From contig NW_026622763.1 in NCBI RefSeq assembly GCF_023065955.2, forward strand, positions 80,767,299-80,831,298: a DNA stretch of 64,000 bases. The letters run 5' to 3'. A program made the position numbers and the translations under genes. The notes under the pieces are model-generated. The model was not told the origin of the DNA. It did not search any database and saw only the letters and a list, made by a program, of their open reading frames with translations. How positions within the stretch are numbered: position 1 is the stretch's first letter; each line of letters starts with the position of its first letter. This DNA is from Ursus arctos (Eukaryota > Chordata > Mammalia > Carnivora > Ursidae). Shown in pieces: positions 1-11,018 of this stretch.

Positions 1-742
1 CTATTTTTCAGAATGTATAAGTGCAGTATTTGTGTATTCCTTGTGTAATAAATATGCTGATTGATTTCGGATTGATTACAGAAAACTGTAATAGTTTTCT
101 AATACGGGGTAACTAATTGCCACATACTCAGTGGCTTAAATGAAACCCATATATTTGTTGAAGATGTGTGGTCAAAACTTCTCAGGGTCTATTTGGAGGA
201 GAGCCCAGTCTCTTCCCCAGTTTCAAATCCCAAAGGCACAGGTCCCTATATGTATTTGGAAGGACCTGAACAAAGCCTTTCTTACCATCTCAACATGTGT
301 CATTACACTTTGTTTTTCCTCATTGCGTTCTGTGCATAAGGAGTAGCTCTGGAAGCCCTGCAGCTCGGAGCCCAGGCTCCTGACCGGGAGTGACCTGGGC
401 GCCTTACCTGGCTCCATCCCTCAGCTCTGCACCGTCCCTGACTCCGCACCACACCTCGGTCGGCAGGGGGCGGCAAATCGGGATGGTTCTCCCCACCGTA
501 TTGCAGCCCTGTAACAATGATTCTTTACCTCAGGACACTTTCTTCAGGTTTCTGAAACCTCACCGAGGGCTCATGTGTGCATTTGCGTGTAAATTACGTA
601 TGAAGGATTCTCACCTGCTAAATGATTTTCACCAGAACGTCCATATCTGAGCGCCCTGGTATGCGATCAGGATCTGCATTTCTCCCCATCTCCCGGGTGG
701 TATTGGGTCAGCCCCTTCTGTCTTCAGCGAGACTCATGGAAG
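1..742. repeat. Tandem unit A, diverged left part
   Basis: It aligns in order with 6,966-7,703, for example 'cagtctctyccccagt', 'aggtccctatatgtatt' and 'tgacctgggcgccttacctggctccatccctcagctctgcac', but with many substitutions. It begins with the tail of an antisense L1-like segment. A CTCF-like core (CGGCAGGGGGCGGC, 461-474) is present here and not in the partner copy. Confidence 0.8.
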
Positions 743-3700
743 ATGGGTTTAGCCAGAAGCCCCCTTTACCCTGACGTTCCCTCTTAGTAATTCCCATGCA
801 CGGTCCGCACGGGCTCCTTGTCTCCAAGTGCGCACTTGCCATGCTGTATTCGGAGTTGGTCCCAGTCAGTCCCGCGCTGAGAAGCGCCCGTTGGAGGGGT
901 CCCTATAGGCAGTGCCGTGGTCCTGAGGAGAGTCTGCATTCCCATGTTGAACAAGGTCACTGAGGACTCCTGTCGCTCCTCCGTAACTGTGCTCGACTCC
1001 GTGAGCAGCGTCGTACACGGCCCCGCTCGTGCGCCCCTGAGTGGTTCTGAGGCGGCATCGTACCTCGGTACCGTAAGTCTGTCCCCTCCCTCGGGACCTC
1101 ACTGCCACTGTACCCCTGCACGGTACCTCTGGCCTCCCTTCCAGGCCTTTGCAGGCGCTGTTTGGTGAGGAGAATGCTTTGTTCACCATAGGAGGTCAGG
1201 CTCCTGAACATTCTCTTAGACTCACTGTGCACGTCCTTGTCAAATCGAGTAGAAACTGCCACCTTGCAACGTCTGTGTCCGCAGAACCTGCCCCCTCCAC
1301 TCCTGATCACTTGGCTACGTGATCGGGTTTGTTACCCATCCCGTCTGCCACTGAGGTCTCATCACCTCGACCTGCCTTCTGCAAGAATCCACAATGGGTA
1401 CACATCCAGAACCCTTCTTCCTTGAGGTTTCCTGTTAGGATTTTCCATCAATCCACGGTCCTCTCACCTGCTCTGGGGTTACAGTTGCACACATGGTCAG
1501 AAAAGAAAAAATCACCGGAACAACTGCACATTGTTCTTGCTGTATTCAGAGTGGGTCCCGTCTCTCTCACATGGAAAGCCCAATAGCAGAGGTCCCTGCA
1601 TGTATTGCAGTGCTCCTGAGTGAAAGCTGCATTTCCACCTTTAACAAGTGTCAGGGAGTGTACTTTCCCCGTAACCGTGGCGCCCTGTAGGAACGCCCAT
1701 CGCGTTACCACCGTACCATGGCACCGTTCCCCGTGCTGGCGCACCTACCAGTGGTACCATACTTTGAAGAAGTGGTGCCAACCGATTTATCTTTCTTGGG
1801 ACTGGGTTATTTTACTGAGTAAGTTGTCCTTGATGTATATTCGTGCCTTAGTATCCGGAATGGTGGTGGTGGTTGTTGTCGTTGTTGTTGTTTTCCTGAA
1901 GGCTGCAGAGTATTGCATTGTGCGTTTGCACCCCATTTTCTCTCTCTATTCTTCTAGCTATAGACTTTTGGGATAGCATCATCTCTTTGCAATTTTGAAC
2001 AATTTTTTGATGAACATGGGGGTCCAGATGTGTTTCTAACACTACTTTTAGTAGTTCTGGTTAATTACCACAAGTGGGATTCTTGGATCATGATTTAGTC
2101 TCAATTTTCATATTTCTGAGAAACGTCTGTACTGTTTTTATCAAGGAGGGGTGCGCAATTCACATTCACACCAGCAGCGTCTTTTGTTCCTAACTCTCAA
2201 TTCCATCTCCCCAGCAATAGTAATTTTTTGTTCTTTTAATAGTGGCTATTCTGATACTGTGAGATAAGATATCACTGTGGTTTTGATATGCATTTCCGTG
2301 ATGATTAGTGATGCTGGGCGTCATTCATATGCTAGTTGGCAATTTGTGTACCTTCTTCAGAGAAATGTCTATGGAATCTTCTTCCTGTATTAACAGGGCT
2401 ATTGTTCTGATATTGTTGAGTTGTAGAAGTTTCTGAGATAGGCTGGATAGGAAACTGTTTATCAGATATTTGATTTAATTATGTTCGCCTACTCTATAAG
2501 TCGCCCCTTATTCTGGTGATTCTTGCACTGAAGTGCAAAAGTTTTAAAGGTTGATGTAGTATCGTAGGTCAATTTTTAAAAATTTGTAAGGGCAATATTT
2601 GTGTATTGCTTGTGTAATAAATATAACCTTGATTTCCAACTGATCGCTGAAATTTTTTTTATTGCTCTGAAGTGGCACAAACTCAGCGGCTAAGGGAAAC
2701 TCATGTGTTAGTTCAGTTCTGTAGTCACTGTTGCCCCGGTTGTATTTCGAGCTGAGCCAGTCTCTCCCTAAAGCAGGAATCCCAAAGTCAGAGATCCCTA
2801 TACTTATTGCCGAGGTCCCTTATAAAGCGTGTCTCACATCTGAACGAGTGTCGGTGACTATTTGTTTTCCGTAAAGTGGCACTGTATGTGACACAGCACC
2901 GCCGCTCGGCACGCATCACTAACTCATGTGTTGTGCGCACAGTACAAGGGGGCCATGCACCGCACTGCACGTGGTGTCCTACCTGTGCAGCGACACTAGG
3001 CACCCTGGAACTTTGTGCTGCTCACCGTCCACGGGGGCCTCCTCCGTGACAACGTTTTTGCTCTCCCAGACCTCAGTCAGTCTCCTGAATTTCTCCGAGG
3101 GTCATCTTTGTACCTCCTTGTAAAGTGAATTTTAGGAAGCACTCTGCTGGGTGAGCTTTGACCAGAACCCACTCCTTCTATCTCTGGACACCCAGGATAC
3201 CTCCTCGGGATTGCCAGGATGCCATCCTTCCCCAGACGTGACTGACCCCTCTGGGCTGTCTTCAGCAAGAATCCTGTGTGGTCACCTTAACCAGATCCCC
3301 CGTTAGTTTCCTCTGCGTCTTTTCCATCCACTGTCCCCGACCCTGCTGTTAAATTATAATTCGCACTTGTGTGTGCTGTAGTTAGTTTGAAGGGCGCTCT
3401 CTCCCAGAAATGAAGTCCCAGTTCGAGGGGCCCCTGTATCTATTGCTGTGATCCGACTCATGCCTGCCTCGGCATCCTCACAAATGTCATGGAACATTCT
3501 TTATGTCTGCGGAGGCTGGTCTGGGCACCAGCGAGCAGCCCGGGCGCACCGTGGCACTTGCTCAGCCCCATCCATGCTCCTGGGCGGCCCCCTCGCAGCA
3601 CCGCATGCCGCCGCGTCTGGGCCTCGTCTGGGTCCCCTGCGGGGCTCTGGGGGGCTTGGCGCTCTTTACCGCACTCTTTGAGGCAGCTTAGGGGGACCCC

Positions 3701-4020
3701 ACTTTCTGAGCTGCCCCGTGTTAGTTTGGGGAATCGTGGCCACACCGGACCCTAGACAGTGCATCATGGAGCCACAGCAGTGTTTCCCTTGAGGTGGTGG
3801 CCGGTGCTCTTGGGTCCCGGCCGTGAGCCCGAGTCGTTCAGGGTTTGTGGCCTCGGCTCTGTGCGGGGATCCATGTGCCTGCAGGCCCGGGGTCCGAGCT
3901 ACTTTGCCCGGCATGGTTTAGGGCAGAAAGAGTGAGGAACATAGACAGGAAGAAGATTGCCCTGAAGGAGACGTTCATCCCCTCTGCGTCCCCTACCACA
4001 GGAGAGGCGGCAGGGCAGGT
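743..4020. repeat. Tandem unit A, near-identical core
   Basis: Pairs with 7,704-11,018 (offset 6,961 at the left, 6,997 at the right). Long stretches are the same with only scattered substitutions. A roughly 50-bp segment present in B (near 7,930-7,980) is missing at about 970. The interval 960-1,110 is CpG-dense. ORFs under 120 codons are shared with the partner but resemble nothing I know. Confidence 0.9.
1790..2570 (-). mobile_element. L1 fragment inside unit A
   Basis: The + strand shows the familiar antisense L1 order: 'aacatgggggtccag', 'gtgggattcttggatcat', 'gatatgcatttccgtgatgattagtgatg', 'ttgttgagttgtagaa'. This is the C-terminal ORF2 to 3' region. Many indels make it an old copy. 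Confidence 0.75.
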
Positions 4021-4068
4021 AGGGTATTTCTATGGTGAGAGTTGTAATGTCTCTCCTTTTGTTTCTGA

Positions 4069-4272
4069 GTTTTTAAAAAAGATTTTATTTATTTATTTGA
4101 CAGAGAGAGAGGGAGAGACAGCCAGCGAGAGAGGGAACACAAGCAGGGGGAGTGGGAGAGGAGGAAGCAGGCTCATAGCGGAGGAGCTGATGTGGGGCCG
4201 GATCCCCGAACTCCAAGATCACGCCCTGAGCCAAAGGCAGACGCTTAACGACTGAGCCACCCAAGTGCCCCA
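4069..4272 (-). mobile_element. CAN-SINE
   Basis: Complete antisense copy ending in the head complement 'gagccacccaagtgcccc'. Target duplication tgtttctga at 4060-4068 and 4273-4281. Confidence 0.93.
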
Positions 4273-4377
4273 TGTTTCTGATTTTGTTAATTGGATTCCT
4301 CCCTCTTTCTGTGTGGTTAGTCTAAATAACACATGTCAATTTTGTTTGTCTTTTTAAAAGATATGTCTTATTTTCAC

Positions 4378-4563
4378 ATGCCTTCTTGGCATCGTCGGTT
4401 AAGCACTCGTCTCTTGGTTTTTCTCAGGTCACAATCTCAGGATCGTGAGGTGGTCATGAGATCAGTCTCTGCACTCATCGCGGCGTCTCCTTAGAACCCT
4501 TTTCTCCTCTTGTGCTCACTCTCTCTGTAAGATAAATAAATCTTAAGAAAATAAAGAAATAAA
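4378..4563 (+). mobile_element. CAN-SINE, old
   Basis: Diverged sense copy: 'cttggcatcgtcggttaagc' head, CT-rich body and 'ataaataaatctta' tail. Confidence 0.85.
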
Positions 4564-5548
4564 AGGAATCTCTTTTTCGTTGATCTTTCTATTGTCCTTC
4601 TATCTATCCTTCATTTTTGTTCCATCCATTTTTTTTCCTCCAATAACTAATTTTTGATTTAATAGTTTTTTCTCACCCTTCCCTGAGGTTAAAGTTAGGT
4701 TGTTATTTGAGATCTTTCTCTATATTTCATGTCTTGTGCTTAGTCTAAATATCTTCTCCTAACTAAATTTGCTGAATTTCAAACTCTCTTATATATTGTT
4801 TTCATTTTTTTCTGTTCACGATCATGTTTTTGTTCCCTTTGATCTCCTTGTTTGACTCATTGATTGTTCTTGTGCTTCAATTTCCACAGGTTTGTGAATT
4901 TTTCACTATTTCTCTTGCTATCCATTTCCATGTTTACCCCAGTGTGGGCGGAAAGGAGCTTGATCGGATTCTAGCCTTGACAGTCTCACATACCAGGCAC
5001 CCTTGGCTGCACTCTGCGTGGGGTAGTAGGATATGCTCTTACAGAGGCTTGGGGCATGGCTCTGAAAGCCGCACTCTGTATGAAGGCTCTTGCAGGGAGC
5101 ACAGATTTTCAGCTGAGAAATCTTGGCCGTGTTGGACAAAAACAACAGAATGCAGTAGCAGTCAAGCAGCGAGCACGCCAACAAGCAGCGGTGTCCTTTA
5201 GGTGGTTGCTATGTTTGCTGGGTCTGGTTGATGAGCTCAAGCCGTCCGAGGATGTATCCTCTTCTCGTGAATCAACCCTGCTGGCTGCACCAATTGTTCT
5301 AATAAGATACCCCGGATTTGGTTTTGCAGATACTTATATGCACAGGCGCAAAAATGATTGTTGTATAGGAAAATAGCTTTTCATACTTACGGTGTCGTAG
5401 AATCATTTGATGCGGGTGAGAAGAAGGGCCACTGGGGTAGCAGTCCACATGATCAGCACGTGCGTTTGGTCAGGGGAGTGAAGGTGGGCAGAAACTGTGG
5501 GCTAGAGTATTGTTGGATGTTTCCTCAGGCGGAAAGGGGTTAAGCAAG

Positions 5549-5661
5549 GGGACACCTGGCTGGTTCCATCCGTAGAGCGTGCAACTCTTGATTTCGGGGC
5601 CCTGAGTTCAAGGCTCACGTTGGTGTAGAGCTTACCTAAAAGACTAAGGGGAAAAAAAGTG
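5549..5661 (+). mobile_element. CAN-SINE, short subfamily
   Basis: About 110-bp sense copy (acacctggctggttccat ... gagcttacctaaaa). Flanked by a taagcaagg duplication at both ends. Confidence 0.88.
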
Positions 5662-5899
5662 GGCTAAGCAAGGTAACCAAACTGGTACAAACTATGATTG
5701 GAGAGTTTGAACAGTGTGGACACTGGGCAGGATAAAGTGATGGTTCCCAGCCGTGGTCTCCTAGAGTGTAAGGATCTTTTAGTCAGTCCTGAATCTTAGG
5801 ATAGCGAGGTATTTGCTTAATTATTGCTTCTCCCAGATGGTGAGCCAAGGCTCAGAGCTCAACATACAGACCTTTCAAGTTACTTTTCCCTCTGACCTC

Positions 5900-6965
5900 A
5901 TCATTTATGCCATTGAGGACTTACTGTGTGTAAAAAATATTTTCCTAACTATTATCTTAGCCGTTTTTGAGTGTATACTTAGCGTTCAGTGTGTTCACTT
6001 TGTGTTGAACATTTCCTCAAGGCTTTTTTATCTTACAGTTTTGAGATTGTATAACCAATACACTAATGTCTCCTCTCTCTTTCCCCTAGCCTTTGGTAAC
6101 TGTCATTCTACTTTGTTTCTATGACTTTTGAGTTCTTCAGATAGTTCAAACGAGTGGGATCATATAGTATTTGTCATTGTTGAGACTGGCCTATGTCCTT
6201 TAGCATGATGTCCTTGAGGCCCATTCATGCAGTTGCATGTGAAAGAAGTTTTTTCCATAAGGGTGCATAGTATTCCACTGTATGTATATACCCTATTTTC
6301 TCATCCACTCATCTAGCAATGAACACAAGGATCGGTTCTACCACAGGGCAACAGCGAATAGTGTTGTGATGAAAATGGGGGTCCAAATACCTCTTTAAGG
6401 TTCTCCTCTGAGTGATTTCAGTTGAATATCACAAGTGGGATTATTGGATCATATGGTATCCTCTCTTTTTATATTTTTGAGCAATTCCCTACTGTTCTCT
6501 ATTTGCATGGGTAAAGTATTTGGGTGCACTGTTTACATTCACACCAGTAGCTCTTGTGTTCCAACTTCTTCATCTCCCCCCACTTCCGCCCTGCAAGGAA
6601 TTGTCATTTTCTGTTCCTTTGGTAAGGGCCATTAGATACGTGTGAGGCATTGTATCTTTGTGGTTGTGATATGCATTTCCCTGATGATTAGTGATGTGGA
6701 ACATTTTTATATACTTGTTAATCATATTTATTCCCTTTTTGCAGAAATGTCTATTGAATCCTATGCCCTTATTTTAATTGGGTTATTTGTTTTTCTCTTG
6801 TTGAGTTGTAGAATTTCCTGAAATATGCTGGATAGAAATTCCCTAATCAGTGTATAATTTGCAATTATTTTGTCTCTTTCTGTAAGTTGCCTTTTACTCT
6901 GTGGATTTCTGCACTGAGCTGTAGAAGTTTTAAACTTTGATGTAGTCCCACAGATCATTTTTTCA
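5900..6965 (-). mobile_element. L1, C-terminal ORF2 and 3' region
   Basis: Continuous antisense L1 signature: 'ccctagcctttggtaactg', 'gtattccactgtatgtatat', 'gtgggattattggatcatat', 'tgcatttccctgatgattag', 'gaaatgtctattgaatcc'. It separates units A and B and is an old mammalian L1. Confidence 0.85.
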
Positions 6966-7703
6966 AAAACTTATAAGGACCATATATTTCTGTATTTTAT
7001 GCAATAAATATAATAATTGAGGTCACATTGATTACTGTGTTAGTTTTCTATTGCTGTGTAAAAAATTGTCACAATCTCAGCTGCTAAAGGCAACTCATTT
7101 ATTAGTTCCAATTCTGTAGTCAAAATTGCCAAGACTGGATTGTGAGCTGAGCCCAGTCTCTCCCCCAGTCACAAATCCCAGTGGCGGAGGTCCCTATATG
7201 TATTGCTAAGGTCCTGAATAACATCTTCTATGATCTTAACAAGTGTCATTACATTTAATTTTTTACAGTGGTGTGTGCCTGATAAGATACACTGTATCCC
7301 ACTGCTGCTCTGAGACCAGGCTCCTGACCCGGCATTACCTGGGGCGCCTTACCTGGCTCCATCCCTCAGCTCTGCACTGTCCCCTACTTCGCACCACACC
7401 TTGGTTCAGTAGGTAGCACCAAATCCAGATGGTTCTCCTTACCATACCGCAGCCCTATGCCAAGGTAGTCTTTGGCGACAAAGATTCTTTACCTCGCTAC
7501 GCTTTATTCCGCTTCCTAAAACTTCAGCCAGGGCTCACGTGTGCACTTGTTTGTAAAACATGTATGAAGGAGCCAAGCTAAACGAATTTCACCAGAACAG
7601 CCATATCTGAGCGCCCTGGGCACGCAGTCAGAATCCACGTGCCTCCCCATCTCCCAGCTGATAATTGGTCGCCCCCTTCTGTTTTCTGTGGGACTCCTGT
7701 TAA
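6966..7703. repeat. Tandem unit B, diverged left part
   Basis: Counterpart of 1-742 at clearly lower identity than the core. The box 'tctattgctgtgtaaaaaat ... ctcagctgctaaaggcaac' recurs at about 75, 2,640, 7,040 and 9,660, each time just after an antisense L1 tail, which points to an older duplication inside the unit. Confidence 0.78.
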
Positions 7704-10700
7704 ATGGGTTTAGCCAGAAGCCCCCTTTACCCTGACGTTCCCTCTTAGTAATTCCCATGCACGGTCCGCACGGGCTCCTTGTCTCCAGGTGCGCACTTGC
7801 CATGCTGTATTCGGAGTTGGTCCCAGTCAGTCCCGCGCTGAGAAGCGCCCGTTGGAGGGGTCCCTATAGGCAGTGCCGTGGTCCTGAAGAAGTCTGCATT
7901 CCCATGTTGAACAAGGTCACTGAGGACTCCTTTCCGTTAGCAGGGTCCACGTGATGCGCTGCTGCTGGACACCGTGGGCGACATCGCTCCTCCATAATCG
8001 TGCTCGGCTCCGTGAGCAGCGTCATACACGGCCCCGCTCGTGCGCCCCTGAGTGGTTCTGAGGCGGCATCGTACCTCGGTACCGTAAGTCTGTCCCCTCC
8101 CTCGGGACCTCACTGCCACTGTACCCCTGCACGGTACCTCTCGCCTCCCTTCCAGGCCTTTGCAGGCGCTGTTTGGTGAGGAGAATGCTTTGTTCACCAT
8201 AGGAGGTCAGGCTCCTGAACGTTCTCTTAGACTCACTGTGCACGTCCTTGTCAAATCGAGTAGAAACTGCCACCTTGCAACGTCTGTGTCCGCAGAACCT
8301 GCCCCCTCCACTCCTGATCACTTGACTACGTGATCGGGTTTGTTACCCATCCCGTCTGCCACTGAGGTCTCATCACCTCGACCTGCCTTCTGCAAGAATC
8401 CACAATGGATACACATCCAGAACCCTTCTTCCTTGAGGTTTCCTGTTAGGATTTTCCATCAATCCACGGTCCTCTCACCTGCTCTGGGGTTACTGTTGCA
8501 CACATGGTCAGAAAAGAAAAAATCACCGGAACAATTGCACATTGTTCTTGCTGTATTCAGAGTGGGTCCCGTCTCTCCCACGTGGAAAGCCCAATAGCAG
8601 AGGTCCCTGCACGTATTGCAGTGTTCCTGAGTGAAAGCTGCATTTCCACCTTTAACAAGTGTCATGGAGTGTACTTTCCCCGTAACCGTGGCGCCCTGTA
8701 GGAACGCCCATCGCGTTACCACCGTACCATGGCACCGTTCCCCGTGCTGGCGCACCTACCAGTGGTACCATGCTTTGAAGAAGTGGGGCCAACCAATTTA
8801 TCTTTCTTGGGACTGAGTTATTTTACTGAGTAAATTGTCCTTGATGTGCATTCATGCCATAGTATCTGAAATTGTTGTTGCTGTTTTTGTTGTTGTTCTT
8901 CTGAAGGCTGCAGAGTATTGCATTGTGCGTTTGCACCCCATTTTCTCTCTCCATTCTTCTAGTGATTGACTTTTGGGATAGCATCATCTCTTTGCAATTT
9001 TGAACAATTTTTTAATGAACATGGGGGTCCAGATGTGTTTCCAACACAACTTTTAGTAGTTCTGGTTAATAGCACAAGTGGGATTCTTGGATCATGTCCT
9101 AGTCTCAATTTTCATATTTTTAAAAACCTTTATATGGTTTTCCACCAGGGAGGAGTACAAAGTTCACATTTGCATGGGACAGTGTCTTGTGTTCTTACCT
9201 CCCAATTCCATCCCCCTAGCAATAGTCATTTTTGTTCTATTGATAGCGGCTATTCTGATACTGTGAGATAAGATATCACTGTGGTTTTGATATGGATTTC
9301 CATGATGATTAGTGATGCTGGGCGTCATTCATATGCTAGTTGGCAGTTTGTGTACCTTCTTTAGAGAAATGTCTTCTGCCCATGTAAATGAGGCAGTTTG
9401 TTTTGATATTGTTGAGTTGCAGAATTTCCTGAAATAGGCTGGATAGGAAATTGTTTTTTAGATATTTGATTTGTAATTATGTTCTCCTTTTCTGTATGTT
9501 GCACCTTACTCTAGTGATTCTTGCCCTGAAGTGCAAAAGTTTTAAAGTTTGATACAGTATCGTAGGTCAATGTTTAAAAATTTGTAAGGGCAATATTTGT
9601 GTATTGCTTGTGTAATAAATATAACCATAGATTTCCAACTGATTACTGAAATTTTTTCTATTGCTCTGAAGTGGCACAAACTCAGCGGCTAAGGGAAACT
9701 CATGTGTTAGTTCAGTTCTGTAGTCACTGTTGCCCCGGTTATATTTCGAGCTGAGCCAGTCTCTCCCTAAAGCAGGAATCCCAAAGTCAGAGATCCTTAT
9801 ACTTATTGCCGAGGTCCCTTATAAAGCGTGTCTCACATCTGAACGAGTGTCGGTGACTATTTGTTTTCCGTAAAGTGGCACTGTATGTGACACAGCACCG
9901 CCGCTCGGCACGCATCACTAACTCGTGTGTTGTGCGCACAGTAAGGGGGCCGTGCACCGCACTGCACGTGGTGTCCTACCTGTGCAGCGACACTAGGCAC
10001 CCTGGAACTTTGTGCTGCTCACCGTCTACGGGGGCCTCCTCCGTGACAACGTTTTTGCTTTCCCAGACCTCAGTCAGGCTCCAGAATTTCTCTGAGGGTC
10101 ATCTTTGTACCTCCTTGTAAAGTGAATTTTAGGAAGCACTCTGCTGGGTGAGCTTTGACCAGAACCCACTCCTTCCATCTCTGGACACCCAGGATACCTC
10201 CTCGGGATTGCCAGGATGCCATCCTTCCCCAGATGTGACTGACCCCTCTGGGCTGTCTTCAGCAAGAATCCTGTGTGGTCACCTTAACCAGATCCCCTGT
10301 TAGTTTCCTCTGCGTCTTTTCCATCCACTGTCCCCGACCCTGCTGTTAAATTATAATTCGCACTTGTGTGTGCTGTAGTTAGTTTGAAGGGCCCTCTCTC
10401 CCCGAAATGAAGTCCCAGTTCGAGGGGCCCCTGTATCTATTGCTGTGATCCGACTCATGCCTGCCTCAGCATCCTCACAAATGTCATGGAACATTCTTTA
10501 TGTCTGCGGAGGCTGGTCTGGGCACCAGCGAGCAGCCCGGGCGCACCGTGGCACTTGCTCAGCCCCATCCATGCTCCTGGGTGGCCCCCTCGCAGCACCG
10601 CATGCGGCCGTGTCTGGGCTTCGTCTGGGTCCCCTGCGGGGCTCTGGGGGGCTTGGCGCTCTTCACCGCACTCTTTGAGGCAGCTTAGGGGGACCCCACT

Positions 10701-11018
10701 TTCTGAGCTGCCCCGTGTTAGTTTGGGGAATCGTGGCCACACCGGACCCTAGACAGTGCATCATGGAGCCACAGCAGTGTTTCCCTCGAGGTGGTGGCCG
10801 GTGCTCTTGGGTCCTGGCCGTGAGCCTGAGCCGTCCAGGGTGTGTGGCCTCGGCTCTATGTGGGGATCCACGTGCCTGCAGGCCCGGGGTCTGACCTACC
10901 GGGCCTGCCATGGTTTAGGGCAGAAAGAGTGAGGAACAGAGACAGGAAAAAGATTGCCCTGAAGGAAGAAGTTCGTATGATGTCCATGGTCCCCTACGAC
11001 AGGGAGGTGGCAGGGCGG
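7704..11018. repeat. Tandem unit B, near-identical core
   Basis: Direct-repeat partner of 743-4,020. Identity rises abruptly at 7,704 ('atgggtttagccagaagccc') and falls again at about 11,018. Within it the L1-derived part (about 9,060-9,560) is less similar than the flanking parts, giving a mosaic. Confidence 0.9.
8790..9585 (-). mobile_element. L1 fragment inside unit B
   Basis: Duplicate of the L1 at 1,790-2,570, with the same antisense markers and different small indels. Confidence 0.75.

Larger units (their letters stand above)
4021..5760. repeat. Tandem unit A, diverged right part
   Basis: Aligns at lower identity with 11,019-12,640. The first half (to about 4,960) is antisense L1 ORF2 sequence; the second half is unclassified. 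It carries three SINEs that are absent from the partner, so these insertions followed the duplication. Confidence 0.7.

Noticed and set aside
866..1744. ORFs of 85-117 codons repeated in the second copy (7,937-8,755)
   Set aside because: Their conservation is explained by near-identity of the duplicated DNA. They overlap on opposite strands and show no domain or codon-like substitution pattern.
3448..3755. Paired ORFs of 77-95 codons shared with 10,445-10,752
   Set aside because: Same reason; local GC-rich composition opens several frames at once.
3845..4255. 136-codon ORF
   Set aside because: Its second half is an antisense CAN-SINE.
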